DNA from: Pycnococcus provasolii
Taxonomy: Eukaryota; Chlorophyta; Pseudoscourfieldiophyceae; Pseudoscourfieldiales; Pycnococcaceae
NCBI GenBank assembly: GCA_938743325.2
Contig: OW568899.1
Location: 368,577 to 432,576, forward strand
Direction: 5' to 3'
Length of the DNA: 64,000 nt
Both the position numbers and the translations under genes were made by a program. The notes below the pieces were generated by a model. The model was not told where the DNA came from. It saw only the letters and a program-made list of their open reading frames with translations, and searched no databases. How positions within the stretch are numbered: the first letter of the stretch is position 1; each line of letters begins with the position of its first letter. Positions 55,584-63,932 of the stretch are shown piece by piece.

Positions 55584-57800
55584 ATGCCCGCCAGCGCGTC
55601 GCGCAAGGCGAAGCGCGAGGCGATACGTGAACTCACGCTGCTCAGAACGAACCTGCTGCACCACCTCGACGCCAACAACGTCAGGCAACAACAACAACAA
55701 CAACAACAGCCCGGTCCAAGCCAGCGGGACCCTCTGTACGACGCCGCTATGTCCGAGGCGGCAGCCGCAGCTCAGTCTCTCGCAGACACGGCGGCACGGC
55801 TGCGTGGCACGCCTAACGCCGAGCGCACTCAAATGCTTTCGAGCGGCTTCTCACCTCCCCGCTCCTCAGCTGCGATGATGTCAGACGCCGATGACGACGA
55901 GGACGCGTGGGAGCGCCTTCTCATGCGGCATACGCCGCACGCCCTTGCACACCGCCAGGCCATGCCCGCCGAACAAAGGCAAGTCGCACATGCTCAACCT
56001 TACTTCACCGCGAACGTCACATCGCCCGCGCCACTGGGCTTGCACGGTAGCTTGCAATCACAACACCCGCCGAGAGGGGAAGAAACGACGTCGTCGCCAC
56101 ACATCTTGCATAGAATCGAGGCGCGCCTCGAAGCGCTCGAGATTGCGACCGCAACACGCGCGCATTCATCTCGCAGGTTCGTCTCGCCACCCGCGGCGTA
56201 CGATTCGGAGTCTGACGTTGAGATGGATGGGACGTCGTCGTGGCAGATGCAGGAACTCGTGAATCGAATGCACGCGCTTGAGCAGATGTCAGTGCAACGA
56301 TCTGGTGCTCACAGCACGATGGGTGCACGTGACGCCCACCGGGCGTCCAGCGCATTCCCGAGCCCTGTTGTGAGCACTGCGCCGTCGGTGCAGACTGAGT
56401 CACAACTTACATCTTCACCATTGGCCGTGATGCGCGCTGACAGCCAGCAGATGCCTTCCAGCCGTGTCGCTGGCGGGAAGGGTCCGAGCAGCTTGTTGGA
56501 GTCGCTGCGTCGCGAGGTTGTGGCTGAAAAGGCGAACATGCGAAGGGAAGGCATACGACGGTACAGGGAGCAACAACAACGGCTGGCACAACAAAAATCT
56601 GTGTCGACAACAAAGGAGCGAGACTTAAGCGAGAGCGATGCCTCTTCGTCCGCCAGTGAACTCGGTTGCGTTGAGAGCGATGACGGCATTGGCGATGATA
56701 GGATAGCACTGCAACCTACACCGGCATCTGTAGAGCCGCCGAAGCCTGCTGCTGTTCCGCCGCTCACAAAGCCTGCGGCTGTTCCGCCACCACCGAAGCC
56801 TGCAGCCGTTCCGCCACCACCGAAGCCTGCTGCCAAATCGTCGACGACCGCGGGCCCAAGCCTCGCAATTGACATGGAAAATAATCCGATGATCGATCTG
56901 CCGTCTGCTCCGCCGGATCTTCCACCATCACCACCAGAATCGCCGCCGCCTCCACCCAAGCCGTCACCGCCTGCTCCTCCGCCAAAGCCAGCTGTCAATA
57001 CATCTTCGCATGCGCCTTCATCGGCTCCTCCGAAGCCGACTCCTTCTCCACCGCCGCCACCACCAAAGCCACCAGCTTTTCCCAAAGCTACCCCCACGCC
57101 GCCAACACCGCCAACTGCTTCGTCAACCGCTTCACCCAAACCACCTCCACCACCTCCTCCGCCGCCGAAGTCGAATCCATCAAAGCCACTTCCAAAGGCA
57201 CCTGCTCCCAACCTGAACCCGAAACTTGGTTTCAAGGTGAAAACGCTAGACTTGGGCCTTGAGAATGACGAACCTTCTGCGCGCAAACCAGTGCGCCCTC
57301 CTCCACCATCAAAAGCAAAGGCAGGTGGGCCGCCGCCGCCGCCACCAAAGCCAAAAACATCGCCCCCTTCTTTTCCCAACAAGCCTTCTCCACCACCACC
57401 TCCTTCAAAAACTGCAGGAGTGCCTTCTCCTCCTGCCCCTCCTCTGCCGCCGCCACCACCACCACAACCCAAAGTCAAAGCTGCACCACCGCCTCCCCCT
57501 CCCAAAACGCTGTCTCCACCAGCGCCGCCTCCCAGAAGTGCTGGGGCACCAGCTCCTCCTCCCCCACCGCCTCCACCGCCTCCACCAAAGCCGAAAGCAC
57601 CCGCGGCTTCAGGCGGTGCTGGAATTACTATGGACGCCCTTCCTTCGGGTGGGAATTACCAAATGCGAGGTGGGGATACGTGGTACGTGCATCCGTCCGC
57701 GGGTGCGTGGAGGCAAGACCCGCAGGGCAAATTTCACGCCGGCATGCCACCTGAGAGTGCTCTCACGCGCCTGCGCAAAAAGAGCCAAGAGAACAGATAA
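55584..57800 (+). CDS. Proline-rich protein, actin-regulator-like composition
   Basis: 738 residues. Residues 1-420 are mostly disordered with a Gln run (about 35-42) and short helices (RIEARLEALEIATATR, EVVAEKANMRREGIRRYREQ). From about 395 to 690 there are many poly-Pro stretches such as PPPPPPKPPAF, as in formins, WASP-family and other profilin-binding proteins. The C-terminal 50 residues (YQMRGGDTWYVHPSAGAWRQ, then FHAGMPPESALTRLRKKS) are compact with three aromatic anchors, resembling no FH2 or WH2 domain I can identify. An actin role is therefore only a suggestion. The ATG at 55584 follows a CACCACC leader. Confidence 0.55.
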   Translation: MPASASRKAKREAIRELTLLRTNLLHHLDANNVRQQQQQQQQPGPSQRDPLYDAAMSEAAAAAQSLADTAARLRGTPNAERTQMLSSGFSPPRSSAAMMSDADDDEDAWERLLMRHTPHALAHRQAMPAEQRQVAHAQPYFTANVTSPAPLGLHGSLQSQHPPRGEETTSSPHILHRIEARLEALEIATATRAHSSRRFVSPPAAYDSESDVEMDGTSSWQMQELVNRMHALEQMSVQRSGAHSTMGARDAHRASSAFPSPVVSTAPSVQTESQLTSSPLAVMRADSQQMPSSRVAGGKGPSSLLESLRREVVAEKANMRREGIRRYREQQQRLAQQKSVSTTKERDLSESDASSSASELGCVESDDGIGDDRIALQPTPASVEPPKPAAVPPLTKPAAVPPPPKPAAVPPPPKPAAKSSTTAGPSLAIDMENNPMIDLPSAPPDLPPSPPESPPPPPKPSPPAPPPKPAVNTSSHAPSSAPPKPTPSPPPPPPKPPAFPKATPTPPTPPTASSTASPKPPPPPPPPPKSNPSKPLPKAPAPNLNPKLGFKVKTLDLGLENDEPSARKPVRPPPPSKAKAGGPPPPPPKPKTSPPSFPNKPSPPPPPSKTAGVPSPPAPPLPPPPPPQPKVKAAPPPPPPKTLSPPAPPPRSAGAPAPPPPPPPPPPPKPKAPAASGGAGITMDALPSGGNYQMRGGDTWYVHPSAGAWRQDPQGKFHAGMPPESALTRLRKKSQENR

Positions 57801-58221
57801 GTGAGCAACGCCACGTGTTGTAAATAAGCTTGTAACGATTTGATTGAAGAGAGTGTGTGACGTTTGAGTTGGACCGTGGGACCTTTTGCATGTGCGTGAC
57901 TGTGGTTTGTTGTTTGTGCGTTGCATTCGACTTGTTTTTTTCTAGACGGCGCATGGTCAAACCAGGTGGGACACGGATGCTGAGGAAGTGGGGCTCCTGG
58001 CTCAGGCAGCCAGGGCGAGCCTCCCCTTCCAGGTTAGTTCGGGGATCCAACACCTGGATCCGACGAAAGGCCGCGGGGTGGCTGCCTTGCCCTCAACGGC
58101 ACCTTCCTTCCCTTCCCTCTCCCTTTCCCTCTCCCTCTCCCTCTCCCTTTCCCCCTCCCTCGCTTGCTTTTCAAAGTCACCCTCCACGTCGCACCTCGCA
58201 CCACCGCAGCACCCAGCAGCC
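57801..58221. other. Intergenic
   Basis: About 420 bases; several TGTAA motifs right after the previous stop (about 57819-57833) and a CCCTCTCCCTTTCC tract (about 58110-58155) in the next leader. No gene is seen. Confidence 0.65.
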
Positions 58222-61134
58222 ATGGCGTTTGACGGTGCGCCGTCGAAGCAGCGCCGCGGCCTCAAGCACTGGCTGTCGAAGAGGCTCAAGCAAGCGAAGG
58301 AGTACATCTTCACGCGCAGGGATACCGTAACTTCCTTGCAAGACACGGGCGCTGCTAGAGGCGCCGGAGGAAACTCGCGGCTTGCACAGGAGGTGCTTTA
58401 TGGCTCGTATGCTGAGGTGGGCGTCAAGGAAATGACGCGGCTGCCAGCTGAGCCTGTGTTCGAGGACGTGCTGCCACCTCCCGAGCTCGTGGCCGTGCAA
58501 ATGACGAGGGATGCCCAGAGAACGGCAAGCCAGACGGGCTTACCTGTGCAGGACTGGAGAAGGAGCGCGTTGCCCACCAACGAGACAACAGCCCGAGGCA
58601 ATACGGCGAGCGCCGCTGCAAGGGCAGGGGCACCTCCGCCACCAGCACACCCGCCACCCGGTGACTTGGATACTGACACGGGACGCGCTCTCGTTCCACT
58701 GCGCATACCCGTGCCTCAACCTCGACCAGCCGCGGCACCACCACTTCCTTCGACCGTGCTACCGCCATCGCTCGACCCGCGCAAGCACAAGGTTTCGGAA
58801 GGCTTGCCTTACAGCATCGACGCGCGCTTGTCTAGATACAGCGCAGGATGGGCAGCCCAGCCGCCGGCGAGCATTCCTGAGGCTGTGACGGAGGAGGAGG
58901 AGACGCCGGAGGAGGATGTTCACGAGGAGGTCAAGCCCGAGGATCCCAACCGGTTCGAGGATCGACCTCCACCTCCTAGCGCCTCGGAGCTTGCGGAGCA
59001 GATAAGAAAGCAGGAAGAGGCGGAGGCGGCGCGCCTGCGATCCGTCTCCGAGCGAACCGAAACCGAAAGCTTTTGGGACCGCATCGAGGCGATTGAAAAG
59101 TTCCACCTTGCGAAGCTCGGTGTTCCTCGAGAGGAAGGCTTGTACGTGCCGCGTTCCAGGCCGCAGTCTGCCGTGCCGTCGTCTCGCGGCGACTACGGTA
59201 GTAGCCGGCCGCAGTCTGCCATCACACGGCCAATTAGCGCGATGCCAGCAAATCGCGATGGCAGCACGTTTTCATCCAAATACGGAAGTGGCGGCGTCGG
59301 CGCAGCCCCGATGCCGCCACGCCCCGTCAGTGCTCTCCCAGCGACGCGAACCGCCAACGGCGGCTCCGGGACAGAAGCGTCGTCGGGTGTCGGGCGTATC
59401 GACATGCCACAGCAGCCGCGGGAAGCATTTGCGATGCTCGACACAGGGGCGCCGTCGCGGAGCCGTCCGTCATCGGCAGTATCGCGCCCGTACAGTGCGC
59501 GGAGGCAAAAAAGTGTCACCGAAGCTATGCAGAACATCGTCGGCTCGTACGTGAGCAGTGTGCCATCCGTTGTTACCGAAGATGACGACAGAAGTGAGAG
59601 GCGATCGGTATATTCGGATGCGAAGAAGGATGCGCGGGATGCTCGAGAGCTCATGACTGTGCTCGAGGAACGAGGTGTCGCGTTCGATACAAGGAAATCA
59701 GAGGCGCCTCCTCCGCCGCCGCCGGCACCACAAGCGCGTGCGCAATCGGCACAGTTGCCATTTTCACGCGGTGAGCCTGACCATCGTGCTACTTCCGCGA
59801 ACACGAGCGACGTGGCTCGACCGCGTGTTGACCGGCTTGCAAAGCTTCGAGGCGACGTGCCCGGAACAGCGAGTCTTAGCGCACATGGTGCAGCCGCGGT
59901 GCAGGAGGAGCTTGCGTCGATGCGAGTCTCTAACGCAAAAGCACCAGACAGGCTCGCCGACGATCCTGATGACGGTGGCGACGATGAGGACACGGAGATG
60001 CTCTTTTCACAGAGTCGTCCCTCAAGTCCTGTCAAGGAACTGTCGCAAGTTTCCATAGACAATGGTGTTCGCGCCTCGCATGGTGATATGGTTGCTCTGG
60101 GGTCGCCACAGCGCAACGAAGCCACCGCCAGCTTTGACCGGGCAAACTTCGAAGCACGAGCGGCGGAGAAGAAAGCCTTCACGGAAGAAAGCCTGGATCA
60201 TGGCAGCGTGCCTGTGGATCGAGCGACGGACGACGAGCTGACAGCTATGATGTTTGGCAGAGCTTCCACCTCGGAACGTACGTCGCATCGTGATACTCCT
60301 GCGCCGCCGCCGCCGTCGACGACGGCGACGGCGACTGTCCCAGCAATGCGGGAACAAGCTGAGCGGTTTTCGCAGCAAAAGGACAATGATGCTTTTGATG
60401 ATCCTCACATTCCTGAGATATCGTTTGCCGAGGAGCCATCACTCTCGGCTCTGCCTACACATGACGCACTGCAGAAGACGGAGAACCGCCTACGCGAACT
60501 TGGTCTTGTCAGTGCATTGCGTTCATCGCCCAGTTCAGATGGCACGAGCAAGTGGGGCGCCGTGAAAACTTCCGTTGATTCCGGCGCGCTGTTCGGCCGA
60601 TCTCACATTTTGGCCGCCGCCGTCAAGAAGATGCACGCGCCAACAGCATCGCTTCTGGCGGGAACTGGCGCGGAGATGCCGCAGTCCTCATCCCAGCCTC
60701 AAAAGAAGAGGAAGGGCAAGAAGAAGCTCGTGGCGGGTGTCACGTCGCCAAAGAAGGACCTTGTCGGCAACTATGCCAAGCCGCTGGCTGAAAAGCTCGC
60801 GACGGATCGTCAGAATTCGGCGCGTGGTGACAACCCGCTCCGCGAGAACGTTTCCGCCGCCCCAGCAGCCAAGGCGAAACGCCCGAAGAGCGCGAAGGGG
60901 AAGGCGTCTGGCACGCCATACGCGGCGACGAGCTTGTGGGGCGACGGTGCAAGCAGCACGGCGTCGAGCGCGACGACGGCGAATGGTGGGAAAGTGAAGG
61001 TGAAGCGTCCGAAGAGCGCGAAGCGTGCTGGTGCTGCTGCTGCCGCCGCCGCCGCAGCCGTTGATGTTCCGCTCGACACAAGCTTGCTGCTCGCGACAGG
61101 AACGGCGTCCGGCGACTTGAGCGCGTGGTCGTGA
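58222..61134 (+). CDS. RPxSA-repeat protein, possibly ciliary or microtubule-associated
   Basis: 970 residues, largely disordered. The short basic N-terminal helix (LKHWLSKRLKQAKEYIF) is followed by Pro- and Glu-rich linkers. Repeated RPxSA units occur: RPQSA twice, RPISA, RPVSA, RPSSA and RPYSA around codons at 59158-59500, then KRPKSAK twice near the end (about 60880 and 61008). Similar R-P-x-S-A repeats are frequent in algal flagellar and basal-body proteins; the role is inferred. A helical block (EQIRKQEEAEAARLRSVSER) and a DTEMLF acidic motif are the only other recognisable pieces. The ATG at 58222 is used; the upstream frame crosses a CT repeat. Confidence 0.6.
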   Translation: MAFDGAPSKQRRGLKHWLSKRLKQAKEYIFTRRDTVTSLQDTGAARGAGGNSRLAQEVLYGSYAEVGVKEMTRLPAEPVFEDVLPPPELVAVQMTRDAQRTASQTGLPVQDWRRSALPTNETTARGNTASAAARAGAPPPPAHPPPGDLDTDTGRALVPLRIPVPQPRPAAAPPLPSTVLPPSLDPRKHKVSEGLPYSIDARLSRYSAGWAAQPPASIPEAVTEEEETPEEDVHEEVKPEDPNRFEDRPPPPSASELAEQIRKQEEAEAARLRSVSERTETESFWDRIEAIEKFHLAKLGVPREEGLYVPRSRPQSAVPSSRGDYGSSRPQSAITRPISAMPANRDGSTFSSKYGSGGVGAAPMPPRPVSALPATRTANGGSGTEASSGVGRIDMPQQPREAFAMLDTGAPSRSRPSSAVSRPYSARRQKSVTEAMQNIVGSYVSSVPSVVTEDDDRSERRSVYSDAKKDARDARELMTVLEERGVAFDTRKSEAPPPPPPAPQARAQSAQLPFSRGEPDHRATSANTSDVARPRVDRLAKLRGDVPGTASLSAHGAAAVQEELASMRVSNAKAPDRLADDPDDGGDDEDTEMLFSQSRPSSPVKELSQVSIDNGVRASHGDMVALGSPQRNEATASFDRANFEARAAEKKAFTEESLDHGSVPVDRATDDELTAMMFGRASTSERTSHRDTPAPPPPSTTATATVPAMREQAERFSQQKDNDAFDDPHIPEISFAEEPSLSALPTHDALQKTENRLRELGLVSALRSSPSSDGTSKWGAVKTSVDSGALFGRSHILAAAVKKMHAPTASLLAGTGAEMPQSSSQPQKKRKGKKKLVAGVTSPKKDLVGNYAKPLAEKLATDRQNSARGDNPLRENVSAAPAAKAKRPKSAKGKASGTPYAATSLWGDGASSTASSATTANGGKVKVKRPKSAKRAGAAAAAAAAAVDVPLDTSLLLATGTASGDLSAWS

Positions 61135-62185
61135 TTGATGTACTTATTTCCTAAAGACAAGTGTGTGCTTGTGTTTTTGTAAAAAACAAATACCGTAAGG
61201 TTATTTTGAGGAATAAGTATATGGTTCCAGAGTCGTGCAGCGTGAATGTGGCGGTTGTCGTGGCTGCACGAGGCATGTGAGGAAGCAGCAGACGATGCGT
61301 GTGACGTGTCATTGCTGCCACTTGCTCCACCTCCGCCGCCGCCACCACCACCAAACACCTGCATCCAGCGCGTCACCGACTCATGAATGTCATCGCACTG
61401 CGTGCCGATCCAGCTCGTGCTCAAGCTGCTCACGTCGAAGTATGCCATCGAACCAAGCCAAACACACGCGAGCGCAAACGATATACATTCGCGCGTCGGG
61501 TGCCTCCGGAGGACACGGCGTGCGCGTGGAGCGTGTGGGGCAACGAGGTGGGCACGGGCGCGACCGCGCGAGATGATTTTTGCTAATAAGTTGGGCAGTG
61601 TTTTTTGGTTTCATAATCAATATGCTGAAGTCTGCGCGAGCAATAAGCTTAGATAGTACTAATACCTCTGGCCTAACCGTTTTTGCCAACCATCGGTTTA
61701 GCAGTCTTTTCGTGCACCATCGTCTCGAGGATGTGCAATTCTTCGCCGAAATTGCATTCTCCACCGCCTTTATAGTGTAATACACAATTATGATTTATGC
61801 TACTCTTTACCTCCGTCCGTAAATAATTGACACAATACGTCCGCATATGTATATATCGTCGATAGCGAGCTACTTTAGTTATTCAAATTTATATTAAACG
61901 ACGTCCACGAAAAGCAAACTGGGTGCTTATACAAATAGGGTCGGCAACACCCCTATAAAGATATATTATAATAATTAATTTATATTAACTACTATTTAGG
62001 TGATATATTTTAGGGGCTTCGCTATATAACGCTATATTGCCAACTATACATCCTAATGTACAACAACTTAATCAATTTATTCAATTAGACAAACAATTTT
62101 AATCAAGGGCCTTCGGACAAGCAGGAGCGGAGCACGGCAAAAGCGGTTCATCTTGAGCCTTAGCCGCGCGCACGCAACGACGCTT

Positions 62186-62262
62186 GCCGACGGTCGGCCG
62201 CACGCCGCAGGCGCGAATTTTTTTTCTCTATGCGGCTAAGCGCCAGCCTGTCAAATAGGGTT
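62186..62262. repeat. Subtelomeric repeat unit, left copy
   Basis: It begins GCCGACGGTCGGCCGCACG, then ATTTTTTTTCT, and ends GCCAGCCTGTCAAATAGGG TT. Aligned by eye with 63639-63717 it is about 75 percent identical. Confidence 0.85.
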
Positions 62263-62515
62263 GGCAAAGTTCCGTCACATCGCGTTCCACGTAGGCCCAC
62301 AACGCTTCGAAGACTACGACAAAATCTCGCCATGGCCCGTAAGCCTTTGCGTGTTTCACCAACAAAGCGTGGATACTTTTCAAGACCGCGGCTCGCGCTT
62401 TCTCGACACATGTGGAATCAAGTACGGGACAACACGATATGTTAACTAACCCCCAATCTTGGTCTCTGGTTCGTCTTGTTTCAAGGTTGAATGCGAGCAT
62501 GGGCCGGGGCGACAT
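62228..62515 (-). CDS. Doubtful subtelomeric ORF
   Basis: A 95-codon frame on the reverse strand, ending inside the left subtelomeric repeat. The product (MSPRPMLAFNLETRRTRDQD, then ending TELCQPYLTGWRLAA) has no recognisable domain. A plus-strand frame at 62261-62449 overlaps it and looks equally plausible. Either may be a broken element fragment. Confidence 0.15.
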   Translation of the reverse strand: MSPRPMLAFNLETRRTRDQDWGLVNISCCPVLDSTCVEKARAAVLKSIHALLVKHAKAYGPWRDFVVVFEALWAYVERDVTELCQPYLTGWRLAA

Positions 62516-62580
62516 TCAACACTGTATCCCCCCGCGTGAGCAATCAACGGGAATGTAAGACAGAAGTGTAGCCGGACACA
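62443..62580. repeat. 138 bp subtelomeric repeat, copy 1
   Basis: Runs from TAACTAACCCCCAATCTTGG to GTGTAGCCGGACACA; the second copy is at 62668-62804. It includes GAGCATGGGCCGGGG and a CCCCCCGCG block. Confidence 0.9.
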
Positions 62581-62610
62581 ACGCGTTTTTTCTCCCAACC
62601 CATGTCCTAT

Positions 62611-62655
62611 ACTAACCCCCAAACTGGGTCTCTGGTTCGTCTTGTTTCGGGGTTA
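62611..62655. repeat. 138 bp repeat, partial copy
   Basis: Shares only the first about 45 bases of the repeat (ACTAACCCCCAAACTGGGTC to TTTCGGGGTTA) and lies between the two full copies. Confidence 0.85.
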
Positions 62656-62667
62656 CTTAGCCATGGC

Positions 62668-62804
62668 TAACTAACCCCCAATCTGGGTCTCTGGTTCGTC
62701 TTGTTTCGGGGTTGAATGCGAGCATGGGCCGGGGGGACATTCAACACTGTGTCCCCCCGCGAGAGCAATCAACGGGAATGTAACACGGAAGTGTAGCCGG
62801 ACAC
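62668..62804. repeat. 138 bp subtelomeric repeat, copy 2
   Basis: Nearly identical to 62443-62580, with a few substitutions (for example TGGG for TTGG, and GTGTCCCC for GTATCCCC). The copies are 225 bases apart start to start. Confidence 0.9.
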
Positions 62805-62851
62805 CTCAAGGATCGTGTCTAGGTCCTACAGAGTGACCTCCTTGGACCTAA

Positions 62852-63541
62852 TTGTGGGCTACTTGGCTTCGATACTACCTACACTTCTTGATCGAGGATC
62901 AAGAGCCCCCGTTCTCCCAACCGTTCATTCGTGTCTTCCCTCTCATGCCACGAAGCCGTAAAATGGCCGCCGCACGTGAGGCTCTTCGTGTTCGAGTGAT
63001 TGCTCCATCTAGTGTAGACGCATCACCTCGTCGAGGAGGTCCACCACCGAATGTTGTCACGTGCAGGAGCCCTAACAACGGTGTCAACGGCAAACTAAAG
63101 TTCGCGCACTTGGTGACGATCTTGCGCATCGTCAACCACGTTGCCACGAATGAAGTTGCGTCGCGCGAAGTGTTCGCGAAAGTGAACTTGGGCGAAGAGT
63201 TTTCCGAAAGAAATTTATCGTGTCCAACGTTGGGTTACTTGAAGAGACCTGAATCCATGTTTCTATGGCTGATACGGTTGGCGTTTGGTAACTTGGATAA
63301 CTTCAACCACGCCGTTGTTCAAGACTTCCGCACTTGGGCTCGTGAAGGAGGAACGTACAGGTGGTGGCAAATGATTTGCCGTTCGACGTCGGACATGCCT
63401 CACGAGTTTGATGCCTCTACGGCTCGCTTTTCCGTAAAAGGAGTCCAACAAGAGGTTAGAAAACAAAAAACGCCGCAAGCCTTGTTCCATAGCGTGAACT
63501 TGGCTTTTAACAATGACGTGTACGACGTTGAAGAGTATTAA
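62852..63541 (+). CDS. Subtelomeric ORF of unknown function
   Basis: 229 codons from the first ATG, or 198 from an internal ATG at 62945 (MPRSRKMAAAREALRVRV). The product is basic, with a helix-rich middle (FAHLVTILRIVNHVATNEVA, then FLWLIRLAFGNLDNFNHAVV) and an acidic end VYDVEEY. No catalytic motif or known family is recognised. It is sandwiched between the 138 bp repeats and the right subtelomeric repeat copy, and is AT-richer than the main gene set. It could be a real subtelomeric gene, a gene fragment or part of a mobile element. Confidence 0.35.
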   Translation: MWATWLRYYLHFLIEDQEPPFSQPFIRVFPLMPRSRKMAAAREALRVRVIAPSSVDASPRRGGPPPNVVTCRSPNNGVNGKLKFAHLVTILRIVNHVATNEVASREVFAKVNLGEEFSERNLSCPTLGYLKRPESMFLWLIRLAFGNLDNFNHAVVQDFRTWAREGGTYRWWQMICRSTSDMPHEFDASTARFSVKGVQQEVRKQKTPQALFHSVNLAFNNDVYDVEEY

Positions 63542-63638
63542 CAATTTGACCAACCTCGTGCCGCTAGTGAGTGCTTCGGATCAAACCTAACTGCAAAAAA
63601 AATGGCTGTTGTTATTGGCTTCGTTCTGCACGACACTG

Positions 63639-63717
63639 GCCGACGGTCGGGCGCATACCGGAGGCAAAATTTTTTTTTCAACATGTGGGTCAAACTGCCA
63701 GCCTGGCAATTAGGGTT
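63639..63717. repeat. Subtelomeric repeat unit, right copy
   Basis: Diverged direct copy of 62186-62262: GCCGACGGTCGGGCGCATA, then TTTTTTTTTCAAC, then GCCAGCCTGGCAATTAGGG. It runs directly into the telomere-like array. Confidence 0.85.
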
Positions 63718-63932
63718 ACAATTAGGGTTACAATTAGGGTTACAATTAGGGTTACAATTAGGGTTACAATTAGGGTTAGGGTTAGGGTTAGGGTTAGGGT
63801 TAGGGTTAGGGTTAGGGTTAGGGTTAGGGTTAGGGTTAGGGTTAGGGTTAGGGTTAGGGTTAGGGTTAGGGTTAGGGTTAGGGTTAGGGTTAGGGTTAGG
63901 GTTAGGGTTAGGGTTAGGGGTTAGGGTTAGGG
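63711..63932 (+). repeat. TTAGGG array with 12-base variant block
   Basis: The array begins with about five 12-base TTAGGGTTACAA units and continues with about 25 near-perfect TTAGGG units to about 63915, closing with GGGGTTAGGGTTAGGGTTTG. The G-rich strand points to the right edge. About 70 bases of non-telomeric DNA follow, so this is an interstitial or subtelomeric array within the window rather than the terminal telomere. Confidence 0.95.

Larger units (their letters stand above)
61135..62851. other. Gene-poor subtelomeric transition
   Basis: About 1.7 kb. 61140-61240 is AT-rich; 61240-61600 is a GC-rich block with possible minus-strand coding; 61800-62100 is the AT-richest DNA of the window (many TATAAT-like words). 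From 62180 short repeats begin (listed separately). No gene is firmly supported. Confidence 0.5.
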
